In this document: positions 1-12,955 of the stretch, one piece after another
Layout of the letters: every line of letters starts with the position of its first letter
How positions within the stretch are numbered: position 1 is the stretch's first letter
Notes under the pieces: generated by a model
What the model saw: only the letters and a program-made list of their open reading frames with translations
Database searches by the model: none
What the model was told of the DNA's origin: nothing
Made by a program: the position numbers and the translations under genes
DNA from: Marthasterias glacialis
Taxonomy: Eukaryota; Echinodermata; Asteroidea; Forcipulatida; Asteriidae
Length of the DNA stretch: 64,000 nucleotides
Direction: 5' to 3'
NCBI GenBank assembly: GCA_911728455.2
Contig: OU452231.1
Span: forward strand, 935,001 to 999,000

Positions 1-1973
1 GTGTTTACCAAGGCTAACAAATCGTTGCCAGCATTTGTTATGCATTAGTGTACAGTGTGTGTATTTGTGCATTTGGTTTTGTTCAGCTCGAGGGCACCTA
101 GACATTCTACATCACGTGTGGGTGCACCACACTAAATATTACTCCCATAGCAACCAATGCTAAATGCTAAATATTAAAAAAATACTTTAAAAATATTTGA
201 AAGTCTCTCAGCCTCTAGGAAACATACCAAATATATTTTCTGACAACTGAACGTCGGTTTTCTGTTCAATTTTTAGTAGGTTAGCCGTTGAGAATTTTTG
301 CTAATTGCCCCAAGAAAAAACACCCCCCGAAAATGTCGTTTTTCCCACACCGACTTGCTGCCACTTTTCAAGAAGCATCCCTCCACTTCCCAGGCCAAAT
401 AGTACCATCTTTAAAGCCAAAATTTATCAAGTCTACCCAAAACTTGAGTAAGGAACCCCCAGGTTGTAATAACTAAGCATAATGACACAATATATTAATA
501 GCATGACCCCCAAAATATTGTTATTCAAAAAAAGTTGTGGGGTTTACAAATTATGATAATCAGTTTGGCGCACAATTTTGGACCTATTTAGTGTAGTGCA
601 CCCGTGTGTGGTTTGCCTTTGGACACCCTGTTTAGTTGTGGGTAAGGAAACATAACTTTATCTTTTGTATATGCTGTACATGTCAATGTCGTACAGGTGT
701 GTAAGTGAGCAGTTTGGAACCTTGTGTTTCAATTGCAAATTTAGATCTCACCCCATTTTCAAATTCTGGCAAAAGACTAGATTTAAAGGGTGTAAAGTAT
801 AAACTGTCACTTTCATGACATAAATGTGAAAAATTTATAAAGTGTAGTGCAAAATTTTAATAATGCCCATCAATTTTGAAATAATTTATTGATTTTTTTT
901 CGGGGGATCTTCAGAAGTAGTACTCCCTGGACATCCTGAAAAATGTTGAAAACTTCGGATGATCTTTAGCATTTCTTATTCTGTACAATTCAATGTTTTC
1001 ATGTCAGTTTTGTAGTTTGCTTAGAGGCCGTTCAATCCTGAGGGTGCTTGGACTTCACACGGGACTTAAATTTCCTTCAGAAAAAGATGAAATAGGCTAT
1101 CATATCATAAAGACAAAGAGAGAACGTTTGACTGGACAGTAAGGATTGGGTTTAGAAAATGCCCACCAGGCTATCTATCTGTAATAACACAGTGGTAACA
1201 ACCAGCTTTCTCTATTTTTCATGGACCCATTACATTTGATGCATTTTCAGTCCAAGGACATGTACTCATAGTAAATGCCAGTATGTAGGCCTATATGTAC
1301 TGCCTGAATCAGTTGTAATCCCCATTGCTGTTTACCAGCATGCCATGTTCATGGTCATTAAACAGAATTTGAAAGCAACTGCAAGGTTCAAATACATTGC
1401 CTTTTGCACTCTGGTACGGTTGAGGATCAAATTGATAACACTCATGCACATTACTGTGTTGTCATTTAGGTGTAAAGTGTCAACGATTTAAATGATAAGT
1501 AAATCAATAAGTACATTTAGTTAATATTAAATGTCAAACAACAGACCTGTAATTTGTAGACCATTGTCTCCATTGACCTGATCATGGTACCCCTTCAAAG
1601 TTTGCCCAAAACAGTCTCAGTTTCTAATGTAAGTGACCTTATCTCACAGGCAACCCTTTTTAATCTAATAAACATTTTAAATGCAGTGCTCTTACAGCTT
1701 ATATATATATATATGATAAAAATGTTTATAAATGCTTTTTACAACTACTAGTTGTGGGGCAGGACATCTAGGCATCACAGTGATTAATTTGATTTTGTTG
1801 CCCACGGCCCATCTGGTGGTTTTGCCTTATTTTCATTGTGCACAATTAATGGCTGAATAAATAACCCCAACCCAAACCCTTTCCTATAAAAGAATTCTAG
1901 GTCTGAAACCAGGGTACAATTAGCACAAAAGGTACCCTTCATTTCTCAAAGCACAAGACGCAAGTGAAACCTG

Positions 1974-2151
1974 ATAGACCTTTATCATGCTGCAACCATC
2001 TTGGTTATGTTCCCTGTATCCAAGAACAGTAATATATGCTAATATTAATTGTACAAAAAGGAACCAGACTATTTGCCCTTCCAGCCTCGGTTTGGTTACA
2101 TTGGTTTGAATGGGAGAAAATTAAGATGGCCGCACCATGATAAAGGTCTAT
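1974..2151. mobile_element. MITE with ATAGACCTTTATCATG ends
   Basis: Terminal inverted repeats ATAGACCTTTATCATG and CATGATAAAGGTCTAT enclose about 178 bp with CCCTTCCAGCCTCGGTTTGG and AAGATGGCCGCACC inside. The copies at 30764-30941 and 8544-8726 share both ends and interior. Confidence 0.9.
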
Positions 2152-2939
2152 AAACCTTTGAGTGCAATGCATAAGACACAAAATAACACAGCCTGGCTTA
2201 CTTTGTACTCTCTGAAGCTGCCCTGATCATTTTTACAAGTTTCACCGGCTGCAAGGAATTGAAAATCACTTTATTTTCCAGATGAGATTTGTCCATAGAT
2301 GTAAAAATTAAAAGGGGAGAGAAAACCACCCTGGATGAAGAGATGAAGTGAATGCACTTTGTATGCCTATAGTGTTACACAGTTTGTACAACCTGCATAA
2401 TTATTGATTTAATTTGACCTTTTATCATTTAGTTGACAATTCGTTTTGGTTTCTTTTCATGTTTACACAGGACCTTGCCAGACATGTGATATTTTTTTTG
2501 ATGGTAATCCCGGTTCATCTACATTATTTATCTGTTCTAACAGCAAGTCTTACCTTGCTGTCAGAGTTGTAGCATGGCGCCCTCTTTGGTTATGATACAT
2601 TTATTAGGCGAGGCAGACAGTGAGCAACCTGAGCTGATTTACTCTGTCTGCTGCCCTCTGTCATTTTACACAAATACATGGTCTGTACTGAATAAAAATA
2701 TTGAGATTTCAAATTTTGTAGTCATTCCAGTGTAATCGAAACATTTTGGTCTTGTTACATTATTTTGAATGAGCATTCATGCGTAGCTTGAACTTTGCAA
2801 ACGGATTTCCAAAAGGGTTAATGGTCCAGCCATCTTGTTTTTGTTCTGTTCAAAGTAATATAACTAAAATGGATGTGCCTTTTTTGGAGTCAAATTGCAA
2901 AGATGTGGTGCTCGTTCCTTGAAATGTGCCTTTTAGAGC

Positions 2940-3030
2940 AACACACAAGGGACTCTGACTCCCAAAATGGCTGCAACCAAGATTTATCATGAGTGATGAT
3001 GTCACGGGTGAATTGGGTCAATACAGTGGC
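2940..3030 (+). repeat. Dispersed AAAATGGC-GCAACCAAGATT repeat
   Basis: CAAAATGGCTGCAACCAAGA, then GATGATGTCACGGGTGAATTGGGTCAATA. Copies: about 27760-27842 (+) and, reversed, about 45372-45440, where it reads TTGACCCAATTCCCCTGAGG and AATCTTGGTTGCGCCATTTT. Confidence 0.75.
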
Positions 3031-3630
3031 TAGCTGCTTGATCAGTCTGATCCAGGGAAGAATTTTAATTAAACGATGTCTTCATACATAATATATCATC
3101 TTTAAAGAAATCAGCTTATGGTTGGTTTATCACAGAGCTGATTGTGGATTCTAGATCAAGTTATATAGCACAAAGCAGCACATTGCATTATATCAGACCC
3201 TGTACGTTATTACACAGAAACTTGGCATGCCACATCCTGGGGGAAATTATAGCCAGTTTCCAATGCAGAATTTGAAGACGATGTTGGTGCAGTGCCTGTG
3301 TAAATCAATTTTATGGATGCTATAATGCTCACAGTGGCTGTGTTATTACCGCCCTGCACTGTGGATCAATTCTTGGGTTTCCAGATGGATTTGCTGAACC
3401 TAAAGGCTTTTTTAAACGGAAAAATGGAAAAGCTTTCATGTGGAAAAGGACAACAACTAGTAGACATACCTGAACTTTGTGTTCATGTGTCCTGAAGTGT
3501 GTTTAGTGGGTTGTTTGTCATTACCCATGGAAAGGAAAGGACATAAACCATGTAATTTGTTGATAACTCAATCTTAAGATAGCTTCTGAGAAAGTTATTG
3601 CATGCACATGCAGGAAGACCTTCCTGTCTG

Positions 3631-3993
3631 AAAGCCCCAGCTCAACATTGGTAAACTGACTGTAAATGCTTCCATTCTTTGCACAAATCAAGATATGTGT
3701 AATAAAACAAACCTGTGAAAATTTCAGCTCATTTCGTTGTTTCATTTGCGAGAAAACAGTTAAAAATGCATTTGGCATTTTTGTATACAATCCTAAAGGC
3801 AGAGTTTTCGTCTCACTGAGATGAAAACTAATTTTGGATCTATTTTAATTTATTATTCAAAAACGATAACACTTCAGGCAAAATTAGTTCCAGGAAAGTT
3901 TTCTACCATCATTATCTTTATACCATGTAAGGTATATGTAAATCTGTAAACATTCATGTTTTTCTTCATACCAATGTTGAGCTGGGGCTTTAA
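3631..3993. mobile_element. MITE with AAAGCCCCAGCTCAAC ends
   Basis: Perfect or nearly perfect inverted ends: AAAGCCCCAGCTCAACATTG at the left and the reverse complement CAATGTTGAGCTGGGGCTTT at the right, followed by TTAA overlap. About 360 bp, A/T-rich interior with GATGAAAACTAATTTTGGAT. A second copy is at 43641-43987. Confidence 0.92.
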
Positions 3994-4172
3994 TATGTGC
4001 TTTTCATTATTTACAATCATCACCAATATGAAAAGTATTTGAAATGGTAAGTTATAGTTTCAGTAAGAAGAAATAAATAAGACACACATGTATGCCACAT
4101 TGACTATAGATCCTTGACAACATGTTTGTTTCAATGTAATCCATCATCAAACTCATTAGAACACTGGATACA

Positions 4173-4392
4173 CTGGTGTCCAGCTTCATAAACTGGTGCC
4201 CAGCTTCATAAACTGGTGCCCAGCTTCATAAACTGGTGCCCAGCTTCATAAACTGGTGCCCAGCTTCATAAACTGGTGCCCAGCTTCATGAACTGGTGCC
4301 CAGCTTTATAAACTGGTGCCCGGCTTCATAAACTGGTGCCCAGCTTCATAAACTGGTGCCCAGCTTCATAAACTGGTGCCCAGCTTCATAAA
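4173..4392. repeat. Minisatellite, 11 copies of a 20-bp unit
   Basis: The unit CTGGTGCCCAGCTTCATAAA is repeated 11 times head to tail with only a few substitutions (GTGTCC in the first copy, CATG, TTTATA and CCCGG in others). The low divergence suggests recent expansion, so copy number is probably polymorphic. Confidence 0.97.
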
Positions 4393-4839
4393 TATGAGCC
4401 CTGGGGGCCTTTTTGACTTTCTCAGTGAGAGCCTGGATAAGACTGAGGTATTGTGTTCTGGGCGGAACATTTTGTCCTATGGGTAACAAACATTCAATGG
4501 CCAAATACTGTACTGTTTAGCACCAGGGTTAAGACATCAAAATGGTGTCTTTTTGAACTTATCCAGCCAGCAACATTGTTCATCAGTTCATTGCCCGTCA
4601 AGTATATGGTCGCATAGTGGTAAATTACCGCAGTCGTTTTGCGTATTTTCAATATATTTTAAATTGAGTATAAATTGCATTATACAGTTTATCAGCGCCA
4701 CTGTGTGAACAGATGTGCAGACACACATGACCAAAGTACACAGCTATGTTTAAAATTTATACATATAAAAAACCAAAAAAAATAATGACTGAATGGATTT
4801 TTTTCTTGAAAACTTTGTATTTTAAGAGACATTCTAATG

Positions 4840-5258
4840 TCTAACCTTGAATTGCAAAACCTTGGCCATGTGCCAAGGCTTATGATTGGTACTAAATCTG
4901 TAACCAAGGCTGGACTCCTGGTTCACTCTGACTTACATCCATTGAGCTGAAATACAATGAATGAACATGGGTGGAAGCCTCTCTATGTCTCGTAATCCTC
5001 TTCTAGGAACAAAAAAAAAAAGGTCTGGAATTGGGAATTACACAATAGCTACAAATTTGTAAAATCTTGAGCGTCATCTGTCCTGTTTGTGTGGTTAAAA
5101 CGGCGTGTGCATGCTCAGCAATGGAATGTCGTGGCGACCTTTGTTCCAATATTCCGATTTTACAAAAAAGGGGTTTTTAACTCACCCGTTTGCTGGCCCG
5201 AAAAACGTTTCTGTGGATACACGTCAGCATGCACCAACTGGTTAAAGAGTGTTCCATA
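4840..5258. repeat. Dispersed repeat with ACCAGTTG ends, copy
   Basis: Shares TTATGATTGGTACTAAATCT, ACATCCATTGAGCTGAAATA, GTCTGGAATTGGGAATTACA and the right end GCACCAACTGGTTAAAG with 27937-28575. The left end is not clear. Confidence 0.78.
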
Positions 5259-5434
5259 TATCCCTGGTGTTTCTGCCGAGGCAGATTTTTGTGAGCTCAG
5301 TATTTATGTGTGCTTTTAAAAGCTCTATGAAGTTTGTCCCATCTAAAACTAATTTTTTTTTTTAGACTAACACCAAGTCATCCCATGGTCATCCTAAGTG
5401 TTCAAGTAAATTCAAAAAGCATCTGCCAAACAGC

Positions 5435-5830
5435 TTAAAGGCATTGCATACGTTTGGTAATGACTCTGAAAATTTTTGGCAATAAAAACTTACTTGGTAA
5501 GAAGTACAGCAGCTTTGGATAGTATAATGCATTTTGAGAAACGTTTCACTTCGAAGTACTGCAGTTATGGAGAAATATATCACTTTTTATCACCCAAAAA
5601 TTTGAATCTGAGAAGCGTTATGGCCGTAACGCTTCTCAGAATGTGTATTCCAATGACGGATACTTCTTCTGCGTGAACACAACCGCTCCGGATTTTTGGT
5701 GATATCTCAAAAACGCTGCCACCTTTTGAAATGAAATTTACACAGGTTAGTTTTATGGTATATATCTACAATTATATAGCATTAAGGCAAACGTGCGGTT
5801 CAAAAAACCAAAGGTATACTTTGCCTTTAA
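5435..5830. mobile_element. TTAA-flanked MITE with central palindrome
   Basis: Ends TTAAAGGCATTGCATACGTT and, inverted, GGTATACTTTGCCTTTAA. TTAA is present on both sides. The centre, 5607-5640, is a 14-bp-arm palindrome (TCTGAGAAGCGTTA / TAACGCTTCTCAGA). The interior wording (TTACTTGGTAAGAAGTA) is typical of a very abundant MITE type I associate with echinoderm genomes; that link is from memory. Confidence 0.88.
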
Positions 5831-6497
5831 CGAAATTTAGGCCTATGAATTTAAGCAGTATGTTCATAGGAGTGCAGTTTCGTAGCAGTAGGTAAATTAT
5901 AGATTGTTCATGCTTGCACATAGATGCAGTTCCCCACCGAGAAAGTTTATAATCAAGGCATGGGGTTTCTTCCTCGGTGATCAGAAAGCGTTTTTTTTAG
6001 CTATTACAACTAATGGCCCACCTGTGGTCGCATGCGTTGTAACACCTCCAAGTGTTAATGTAATACTAATGAGATTATCACAGCTCAGTTGAATGTTATC
6101 ACTTCATACATTTATTGAGGATTGACTCTGCCTTACTGAGAGACAGAAATGCATGCTTCATCAGCTATGACACAGACAATAATGAGTTGACCGTCTGGGA
6201 GGTAATTATAGCCTGATTGAATCAAGATTAGTCTGAAAAAAATACTTCAAAAAATACTTTTATATGCGTTATCGTTGAGATCAAAAATGCTTGGAATCGT
6301 GACAAATTAATCCATACATTTTATTTATTTATTTCATTTATTTTGATTCTTTTGACAAAACAATATACGAGCAGAGGCTGTCCAGGGTAGGGCAAAACAG
6401 AAAAAAAAACTGTCGTCAAAAAAGATATGCCCTCCCAGACCCTGCTCATTTTAGACAATATAAAATTGATAACACAGAATACACGAAAAACTAATAA

Positions 6498-6886
6498 TCG
6501 TCGTGTGCCCGGCAAAAGGACGTAAGGGAAAGTTCCCGGCAAAAGGACGTAAGGGAAAGTTCCCAGCAAAAGGACGTAAGGGAAAGTTCCCGGCAAAAGG
6601 ATGTAAGCAATTTATGTTAAAATTTGTGTTTCAAGAATTAAAAGAGCGGGAAAGTTTGGTAAACATGTTGCCATGCAAAAGTCATTCTAGAAAGGTCAAA
6701 TTCTGCATGGGGAATGGGGAAACATGTCTTCAGGGTAATTCTAGCAAAAAAACTAACAAAAATGATATATTTTTCATGTCAGGAGACATTTTGTTGGTTA
6801 GAGTCCTTTTGTTACTGGGACAAAATACTTTATATTCCTGGCAAAAGGGCGTAAGGCCTTACGCCCTTTTGCCGGGAACACGACGA
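6498..6886. mobile_element. Inverted-repeat element with tandem subterminal units
   Basis: Left TCGTCGTGTGCCCGGCAAAA and right TTTTGCCGGGAACACGACGA are inverted. The left end contains 3.7 copies of a 27-bp unit (CCCGGCAAAAGGACGTAAGG then GAAAGTT, 6508-6607). At the right end 6841-6872 is a perfect palindrome of 32 bases built from the same GCAAAAGGGCGTAAG core. ORFs on both strands simply translate the units. Confidence 0.85.
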
Positions 6887-8543
6887 AATGTAGGTTAAAA
6901 TTACGTTAAAAGTAGTAGAAAATGGCAAGTCTACCATTTAAGACTGATATGTCACAATGTGCACGGTGTAGCCATCTTGTTTTTCGCTCACTCAACTCAA
7001 CTCATTGTATCCAAAGTGAGGCCGTGTTTGAATTCAATTGGCGGCTACAGCTACGGCTGGTTCACCGCGCCCTCATGCGTTGAAATATAGGACGTCCTTA
7101 GCAACAGTCAAAGCCTTAGCCAATAATTTTGACACATCCTGAGTGGAAGGATAGTCTGGTCTCTTTTAAAAAAAATGTCAATTAAAAATTCCATTATTGC
7201 ACTTTATGGAGAAAACAAAGTGACAAAAATGGCCATGATAAGGTAAAGGTCCATTATGATAGTAATTGATCTTGATGTGTGGAGAAGTATGTGAAGTCTT
7301 CACTTATTAATGTTTGGATTGAAAGTGGCCATGAGTTTTTCATTAACTTAACATGGCTAAAGTGCCATACATGGCCTCAGGCTAGTCATGTTTTCTTCTG
7401 GTTTTCAACGGGCCACGTCTTGCGTACATTAGCTCCATTATTATTCACATTTTGGCCCATTTTTAATAATCAAATTTTACTTGATTGATTTATCCAGTCA
7501 TATTTTTTATTTAACCCAAAGAGCTGGTCTATTGATACTGTGGTAGTGTGAATTGTACTTTAGTTGTAGAGAAATTATAGCATTTTTTGTGTCCAATATT
7601 TTCAGACTAAAGGCAGGGTTGACAATAGAGGGTTACCAGGGGAACGGAGTAATCAATCAGTCAACATGTGTACATCATTGCCTCAAAAGCAACATCAAGT
7701 TTGCTTTTATTAAGTGCCATTACTATTAATTCTGCAGTTATGCACTGTCAATTATTTTTACTAATTTGTAGGGTTTGTTCCGGTCAGGCAACTGTGCTAC
7801 TGCCTTGCTTTTACCAAATTAGTAGGATGACATAGATTTTGGACTTAAATAGTTGCCTTAAATCCCACGGTGCCTTTATTCAGGAAGGTAAAAATTAGAG
7901 TTGTTGGCTTGTACATGTTGTCATTTTGGAGTACAATGACATGACCTACATGTAGGAGTGAAAGCAGCAAGTCTCTCACTCCTCCAGTATACAGCGAAGA
8001 ATTCTGCCATATGTAGCGTAAATCAACTCATTCTTCACTCCGTCATGCATTCTCAGAAATGCAGCATAAAATTACATTCAATTACATTGAACATATATAC
8101 CAAACAGGGTGTATTCCCAGATATATCTACGTACATGGAGGCTGATTGAGGTTTTGTTCTGTGCAAAACAACTAAGTATTAATATTAATAAAATTAATGT
8201 TAAGAAAATATTGAAAGCCATATAAAATCCACACCTTCAATTTACGCCCCTTGAAGTAAAAAATGCAGACTGAAAATTGAATAGTTTGAAATAATGTGTT
8301 ACGTTTGAATAAATATTACAAAGTATCTTCAATCCCAAATATTCGCATGAAACATCTCCCCATACTTAACCATTACTCCTGACTTCAAACAATGCATGAC
8401 ATAAAAAAAATAAGACTGTTGGATGAATTCATATCAGGTCCTTGGCCTCGCCTTGTTGTAGTCACTTAGGAGTATTTAATATAATTATAGAAGGGCCTTT
8501 GGCTTCACCTAAGGTGCCTAGTTTTGGGTTCCAGTCATGCATA

Positions 8544-8726
8544 ATAGACCTTTATCATTCTGCCACCATCTCCGTCTTGTTCCCTTTACATAAAAGCAAT
8601 AGTTAATATGAGTTCTCATTATGCTAAGAATGGGGTCAGACTGCTTTACCCTTCCAGCCTCTGTTTGGTTATATTGATTTCAGTGAAAAGGAGAGGAAAA
8701 AAACCCATAAGATGGCTGATAAAGGT
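8544..8726. mobile_element. MITE, ATAGACC family, right end damaged
   Basis: The left end ATAGACCTTTATCATTCTGC is intact; the interior has CTTCCAGCCTCTGTTTGGTT; the right end stops at GATAAAGGT and lacks GTCTAT. A minus-strand ORF over it is an artefact. Confidence 0.85.
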
Positions 8727-9465
8727 AAAGTGCTCGGCCTAATTTCATAACTGTGCCACAGTATTTCCCATTGGTATGGACTTGCTGTAGGCAAACTTAA
8801 AAATTGGCCTAACCAAGTCTCCATTGCTCCTTTCCAGTAAGTTGAAACCCACATTTCACGGTGATATAACTTTTATGCTTTCCGGTTCTCAAATTGATTA
8901 AACCGCCTTCCTGTAATCAAACTTGGATTCGTAGTAAAATAGTACCCGGCCCCCAAAATGAATAATTAATGAGCTGTCAGCCGCGCATGGAATCATCAGT
9001 CCATGCATCAGATGAAACTAGTATGTGTGGAGGAGCTGACCGTACCATTCATAGCGGCACGTAGTACCACTCTTACTGATTGGTACTCTGTACAGACAGT
9101 CTGAAACTAGTGACAGGCGGGGATCATACCACTCAGGATTCTACCACTTGTAAGGGACGCTTAATGGCTGCATTTTTGGTGATGACAAAAGCATCTATTA
9201 TTTGGAATGAATTTTACATCAAGAGAGTTACGGTTAGTAAAGGTAAGTTGGTGAAGACACTTAGTTACTCACTTTCCGTGGACAAGAAACCTGGCTTTCT
9301 GTATGATTTTCCAGACTCAATGTGTTAAGATTTTTTAGTGAGGATAAAAAATTTTAACAGGTCAATGTCACAAAATTATGCAGAAACTCAGAAGTTTACA
9401 TCAGTGTAATGTGATTAACAGTGAAATTGCTATTGTCAGATGTATTTATGATTTTATGACCACAT

Positions 9466-9570
9466 GAATGGAACGAACAAATGAACGAATGAATGAATGA
9501 ACGAACGAACGAACGAACGAACGAACGAACGAACGAACGAGTGAACGAACGAACGAACGAACGAATGAGT
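9466..9570. repeat. Microsatellite (GAAC/GAAT)n
   Basis: A run of tetranucleotides GAAC with GAAT and GTGA interruptions, about 100 bp. A G-tract of about 15 bases lies 220 bp downstream (near 9787). Confidence 0.95.
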
Positions 9571-10631
9571 GATTTAGTTTTAGTGATATTTTTACCATAG
9601 TTTAAGCCTGTTTTTACATATTTTGGTGACTTGTAAAAGTTTTCGGTGGGTTGTCAGTGATGTCAATTATTTCACAATTTACTGTTGATAATTTAGGAGC
9701 AGATTGTGTGCATTTGTTATGACATTGATGTTTGACATTGATGTGACATTGATGGGTTCTTGTTGGAATGTTTTTTTATCCGATTCGGGGGGGGGGGGGG
9801 AGGAAAGATAAAAGCAGTTGAAAAGATGTGTCCATTGCAATTGTATTTAACACTAGGGTTGCAAATACTCCCAACAAAGCTGGGGAAAGTCAAATTCTAA
9901 TACGGCAATGTTGTGTTAAAATCTGACTTTGGAAAGCCATGCACCAATCAAGCATTTAACTTACAAGTATTTGAAGGGGGCACACCAATTCCCTGATAAA
10001 GGCTGAGTGAACGAGGAGAATGAAAGTGTTAATTGCTGCGTAAGAGTAAGGAACCATGGTAGAGGGCATTCATGGGAACTGCTGTTGACTGCTGTGAATT
10101 AATTTTCAGCATGACCTATAAAAATCTGGATTGTATTCTGAAAAAATAAGTGGTGCACTTGTACCGTCCAACTGAACATGAAAGAATTGGTAGTAGTTTG
10201 AATTAGACTTTGATTAACTTGACTAATATAAACAGAGTTGTAATATCAGTGGTCTTTACGCTACATTAAGTAATCTGTCATCCATGATAATTGAGAGTGG
10301 CATATACAGTGTTAGTTCATCTTTCTGTAGGATATGCTACTGCCAGCTGATGCTACACTCACCACAGTTTGCTTTTAAATTGGGAGTAAAATAATACAGA
10401 GGGGCTATATAGCGTGTTATGCACCAACCTTGCCCAGCGATGCTTGTTCATTGCCAAAAGGCTGTTTTTTATTACACCACCTTTTTTTTTTAAGTGTGCG
10501 GCCATGGAACATGTTTTTGTTTTTGTATTTGATTAGTATTTACGACACTCACAAGACAATTTTTTACTGTTTCTTCAGCTCCTTTATGGAATGCAATCTA
10601 ATGTTTCTCTAAGTAAGGCACAAAATGCCTA

Positions 10632-10883
10632 TACACTCCTAAAAAGAAACTAAAAAAACCCACTAACAAACGAAAGTGTTAAATCAACACTTATAGGGTT
10701 CGGTCGATGACAACACTTTAATAAAGTTAGATTCAACACAAGTGTCAAACTAGCGTTTCAGAAGCTGAGATTTAACTTTTAATAATGATTTCAACTCTTC
10801 AATTGTGTTACATTTAACTCTTTCAAAGTGTTGTCACTGACCGAACTCTTTCAGTGTTGATTTAACACTGGTTTTTAGAGTGT
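10632..10883. mobile_element. MITE with ACACTC...GAGTGT ends
   Basis: Left ACACTCCTAAAAA with AGTGTTAAATCAACACTTAT inside; right AGTGTTGATTTAACACTGGT with TTTTTAGAGTGT. Imperfect inverted repeats of about 60 bp; GGTTCGGTC(G/A) / GACCGAAC also match. Flanked by TA. Confidence 0.85.
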
Positions 10884-11793
10884 ACATGCACAGTTTCAAA
10901 GAACCCGTAAGGCGATGTACAATGTACAAAAAAACTGTCAGGACGTAGTACTCTTCAAGATAGAGTGACAGTGAAAACATGGATCATGACACCTCTGTCG
11001 TTAAATATTAAGTTAAACAATCCAATCAGATGTACAAAACTGTATTCTCAAACTGATTAAATCGTTAATTGCTGTGACAACCAACTGTTAACATAGTAAA
11101 GAAACGACTTGTTCTGAGCTACAATTTAATTGGTGACGTGCAGTGTGATTAGACAAGACAGCTGACAATTATCAAGTCTGAAGTTCAGTCCTCTTTTCCA
11201 TTTACTTACATGTACTCCCATTTTCATAAATTCCGAAACACTAACAACCTAGAGTATCTGTGTTTTAATGCGGATCTTCAATTTCCTAACAGTGTTTGTG
11301 GATTCTTTACAATTCTTCCTTTGCCTCAAACTATTCTTGAAAGAAGTTAAGAAAACCAATGACTGGCCTGATACGTCACGAAGGCATCAGAGGCAATTGC
11401 CTCGGTGCCCCTTAAATTATTCTAGTACATATTGTACGTTTCTGTCATACAGATGCCCTTTATCAAGGAAAAACTCTTGCCTTTCACATAAGGACAAAGT
11501 ATCAGCCTGTAAAGAGACAAAGAAGTGGTCTTTCATTTGTTGTCTAAAACTAGTTTGTTACATACAGTACATAATTGTACAATACATGGCCGAACAATCG
11601 ATGCGACTGACCCAAGACTTCCCAACCTTACGTCTGCAAATGAGGCTTCCACCTTGGGGCGGGGTTGCCTCCCCAAAACACTTAAAACATTGTTTTAAAA
11701 TACGTTTACTCAGAAATTAGTGACTAAATAAACACAGGTGGGTTTAAAGAACAATATTTTATTATAATACACTATAAAATAAAGAGAGTCAGA

Positions 11794-11920
11794 GGTGGAT
11801 TTCACAAAACTAGTCCTAACTTAGGACTAGTCCTAACTTATAACAAGTCCTTAAGTTAGGACTAGTTACTCATCCTAACTCGAGATAAGACTAGTCCTAG
11901 CACTTTGTGAAACCCACCCC
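11794..11920. mobile_element. Foldback element, TAGGACTAG family
   Basis: GGTGGATTTCACAAAACTAG at the left, CTAG-CACTTTGTGAAACCCACC at the right, with an interior made of TTAGGACTAGT / ACTAGTCCTAA palindromic words. About 127 bp; nearly the whole element can fold on itself. Confidence 0.9.
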
Positions 11921-12294
11921 TGTGTTCCTTTAAGGAGAGAGTATGAAATACAGACGATTTAAGAGGTTTCAGTCTCTCTCAACGAAGGAGAGATCCATGT
12001 CTACAGCCCATGGTTCGGTTTGGACAATCTGAGTACATCCCTCCTCTTCACAAAGGAGAACCCTAGTGCTGTTTCTTGTTTTCTGTAATGCTGTACCAAA
12101 GATGTTCAGATAAAGGAAAACCCTGAGTCAAGTTATCAATACTTTAAGGGTTATTGGAAAAATGTTACTCAATCCACAACCCTGTTTATAGAACTTCAAG
12201 GAGATTTAACAATTTACAAAGCGTTGGTGTTAATGTTTTAACAGCAGAAAATGTAGCTTTGATTTTCTGCTTCTGCTGGATACTCTACAAACGC

Positions 12295-12690
12295 TCCAGG
12301 TAGGGTTATCACGCAAACACCCAGGGTGGGGTTATCACGCAAACACCCAAGATAGGGTTATCACGCAACCAGGTATAGGGTTGTCACGCAAAGACCAATG
12401 TAGGGTTATCACGCAAACACCCCAGGTAGGGTTATCACGCAAAGACCAATGTAGGGTTTTCACGCAAACAACCCTGGAAGGGTTATCACGCAACCAGGTA
12501 TAGGGCTATCACTCAAACACCCCAGGTAGGATTATGACGCAAACACCCAAGGTAGGGTTATCACGCAACCAGGTATATCATGCAAACACCCCCAGGTACG
12601 GTTATCACGCAAACACCCCAGGTAGGGTTTTCACGCAACCCAGGTATAGGGTTATCATGCAAACAGCTCGGGTAGGGTTATCACGCAAAG
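12295..12690. repeat. Minisatellite of TAGGGTTATCACGCAA units
   Basis: About 16 imperfect copies of a roughly 22-28-bp unit with core GGTAGGGTTATCACGCAA followed by ACACCC, AGACC or CCAGG. The units alternate in length, indicating a higher-order pattern. The array ends 365 bp before the LIM1 acceptor. Confidence 0.95.
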
Positions 12691-12785
12691 GTGTAAGGTT
12701 GTGGTAAAAAGTATACAAAATAACTATTTTACTATTGCTTCTTAACTAAGTTCCTATTATAAGTTATACAAATGTTACAGACTGG

Positions 12786-12955
12786 ATACTTTACGGAGGC
12801 AAAGGAGGCAATCTGTTGCCCTAGTCATTGCCTTGGTGCCCTTCAAATGGTCCAAAAGAAATTTACAATTTCCTCATAGAGGTGCCCTTTTACCCTGGAG
12901 AAAATTCCCTGGTGCCGTTGCCCTTTAAGAACGAAGCATACAGGCTTGGTGTTAG
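12786..12955. repeat. Dispersed GAGGCAA...GGTGCCCTT repeat, empty-site copy
   Basis: TTTACGGAGGCAAAGGAGGC, TTGCCCTAGTCATTGCC, GAGGTGCCCTTTTACCC and GAAAATTCCCTGGTGCC. It is the intact version of the block at 46809-47112. A more diverged relative lies at about 11380-11480 (TTGCCTCGGTGCCCCTTAAA). Confidence 0.85.

Noticed and set aside
6321-6898. ORFs with GKFPAKGRK or LLPGTFPYV repeats
   Set aside because: Both come from the 27-bp subterminal units of an inverted-repeat element.
9787-9801. Poly-G tract as a functional site
   Set aside because: A plain homopolymer; several such G or C tracts occur and none has supporting context.
11268-11720. 150-codon ORF, the longest in the window
   Set aside because: It runs through the diverged GGTGCCCTT repeat near 11380-11480; composition and context give no sign of a protein.
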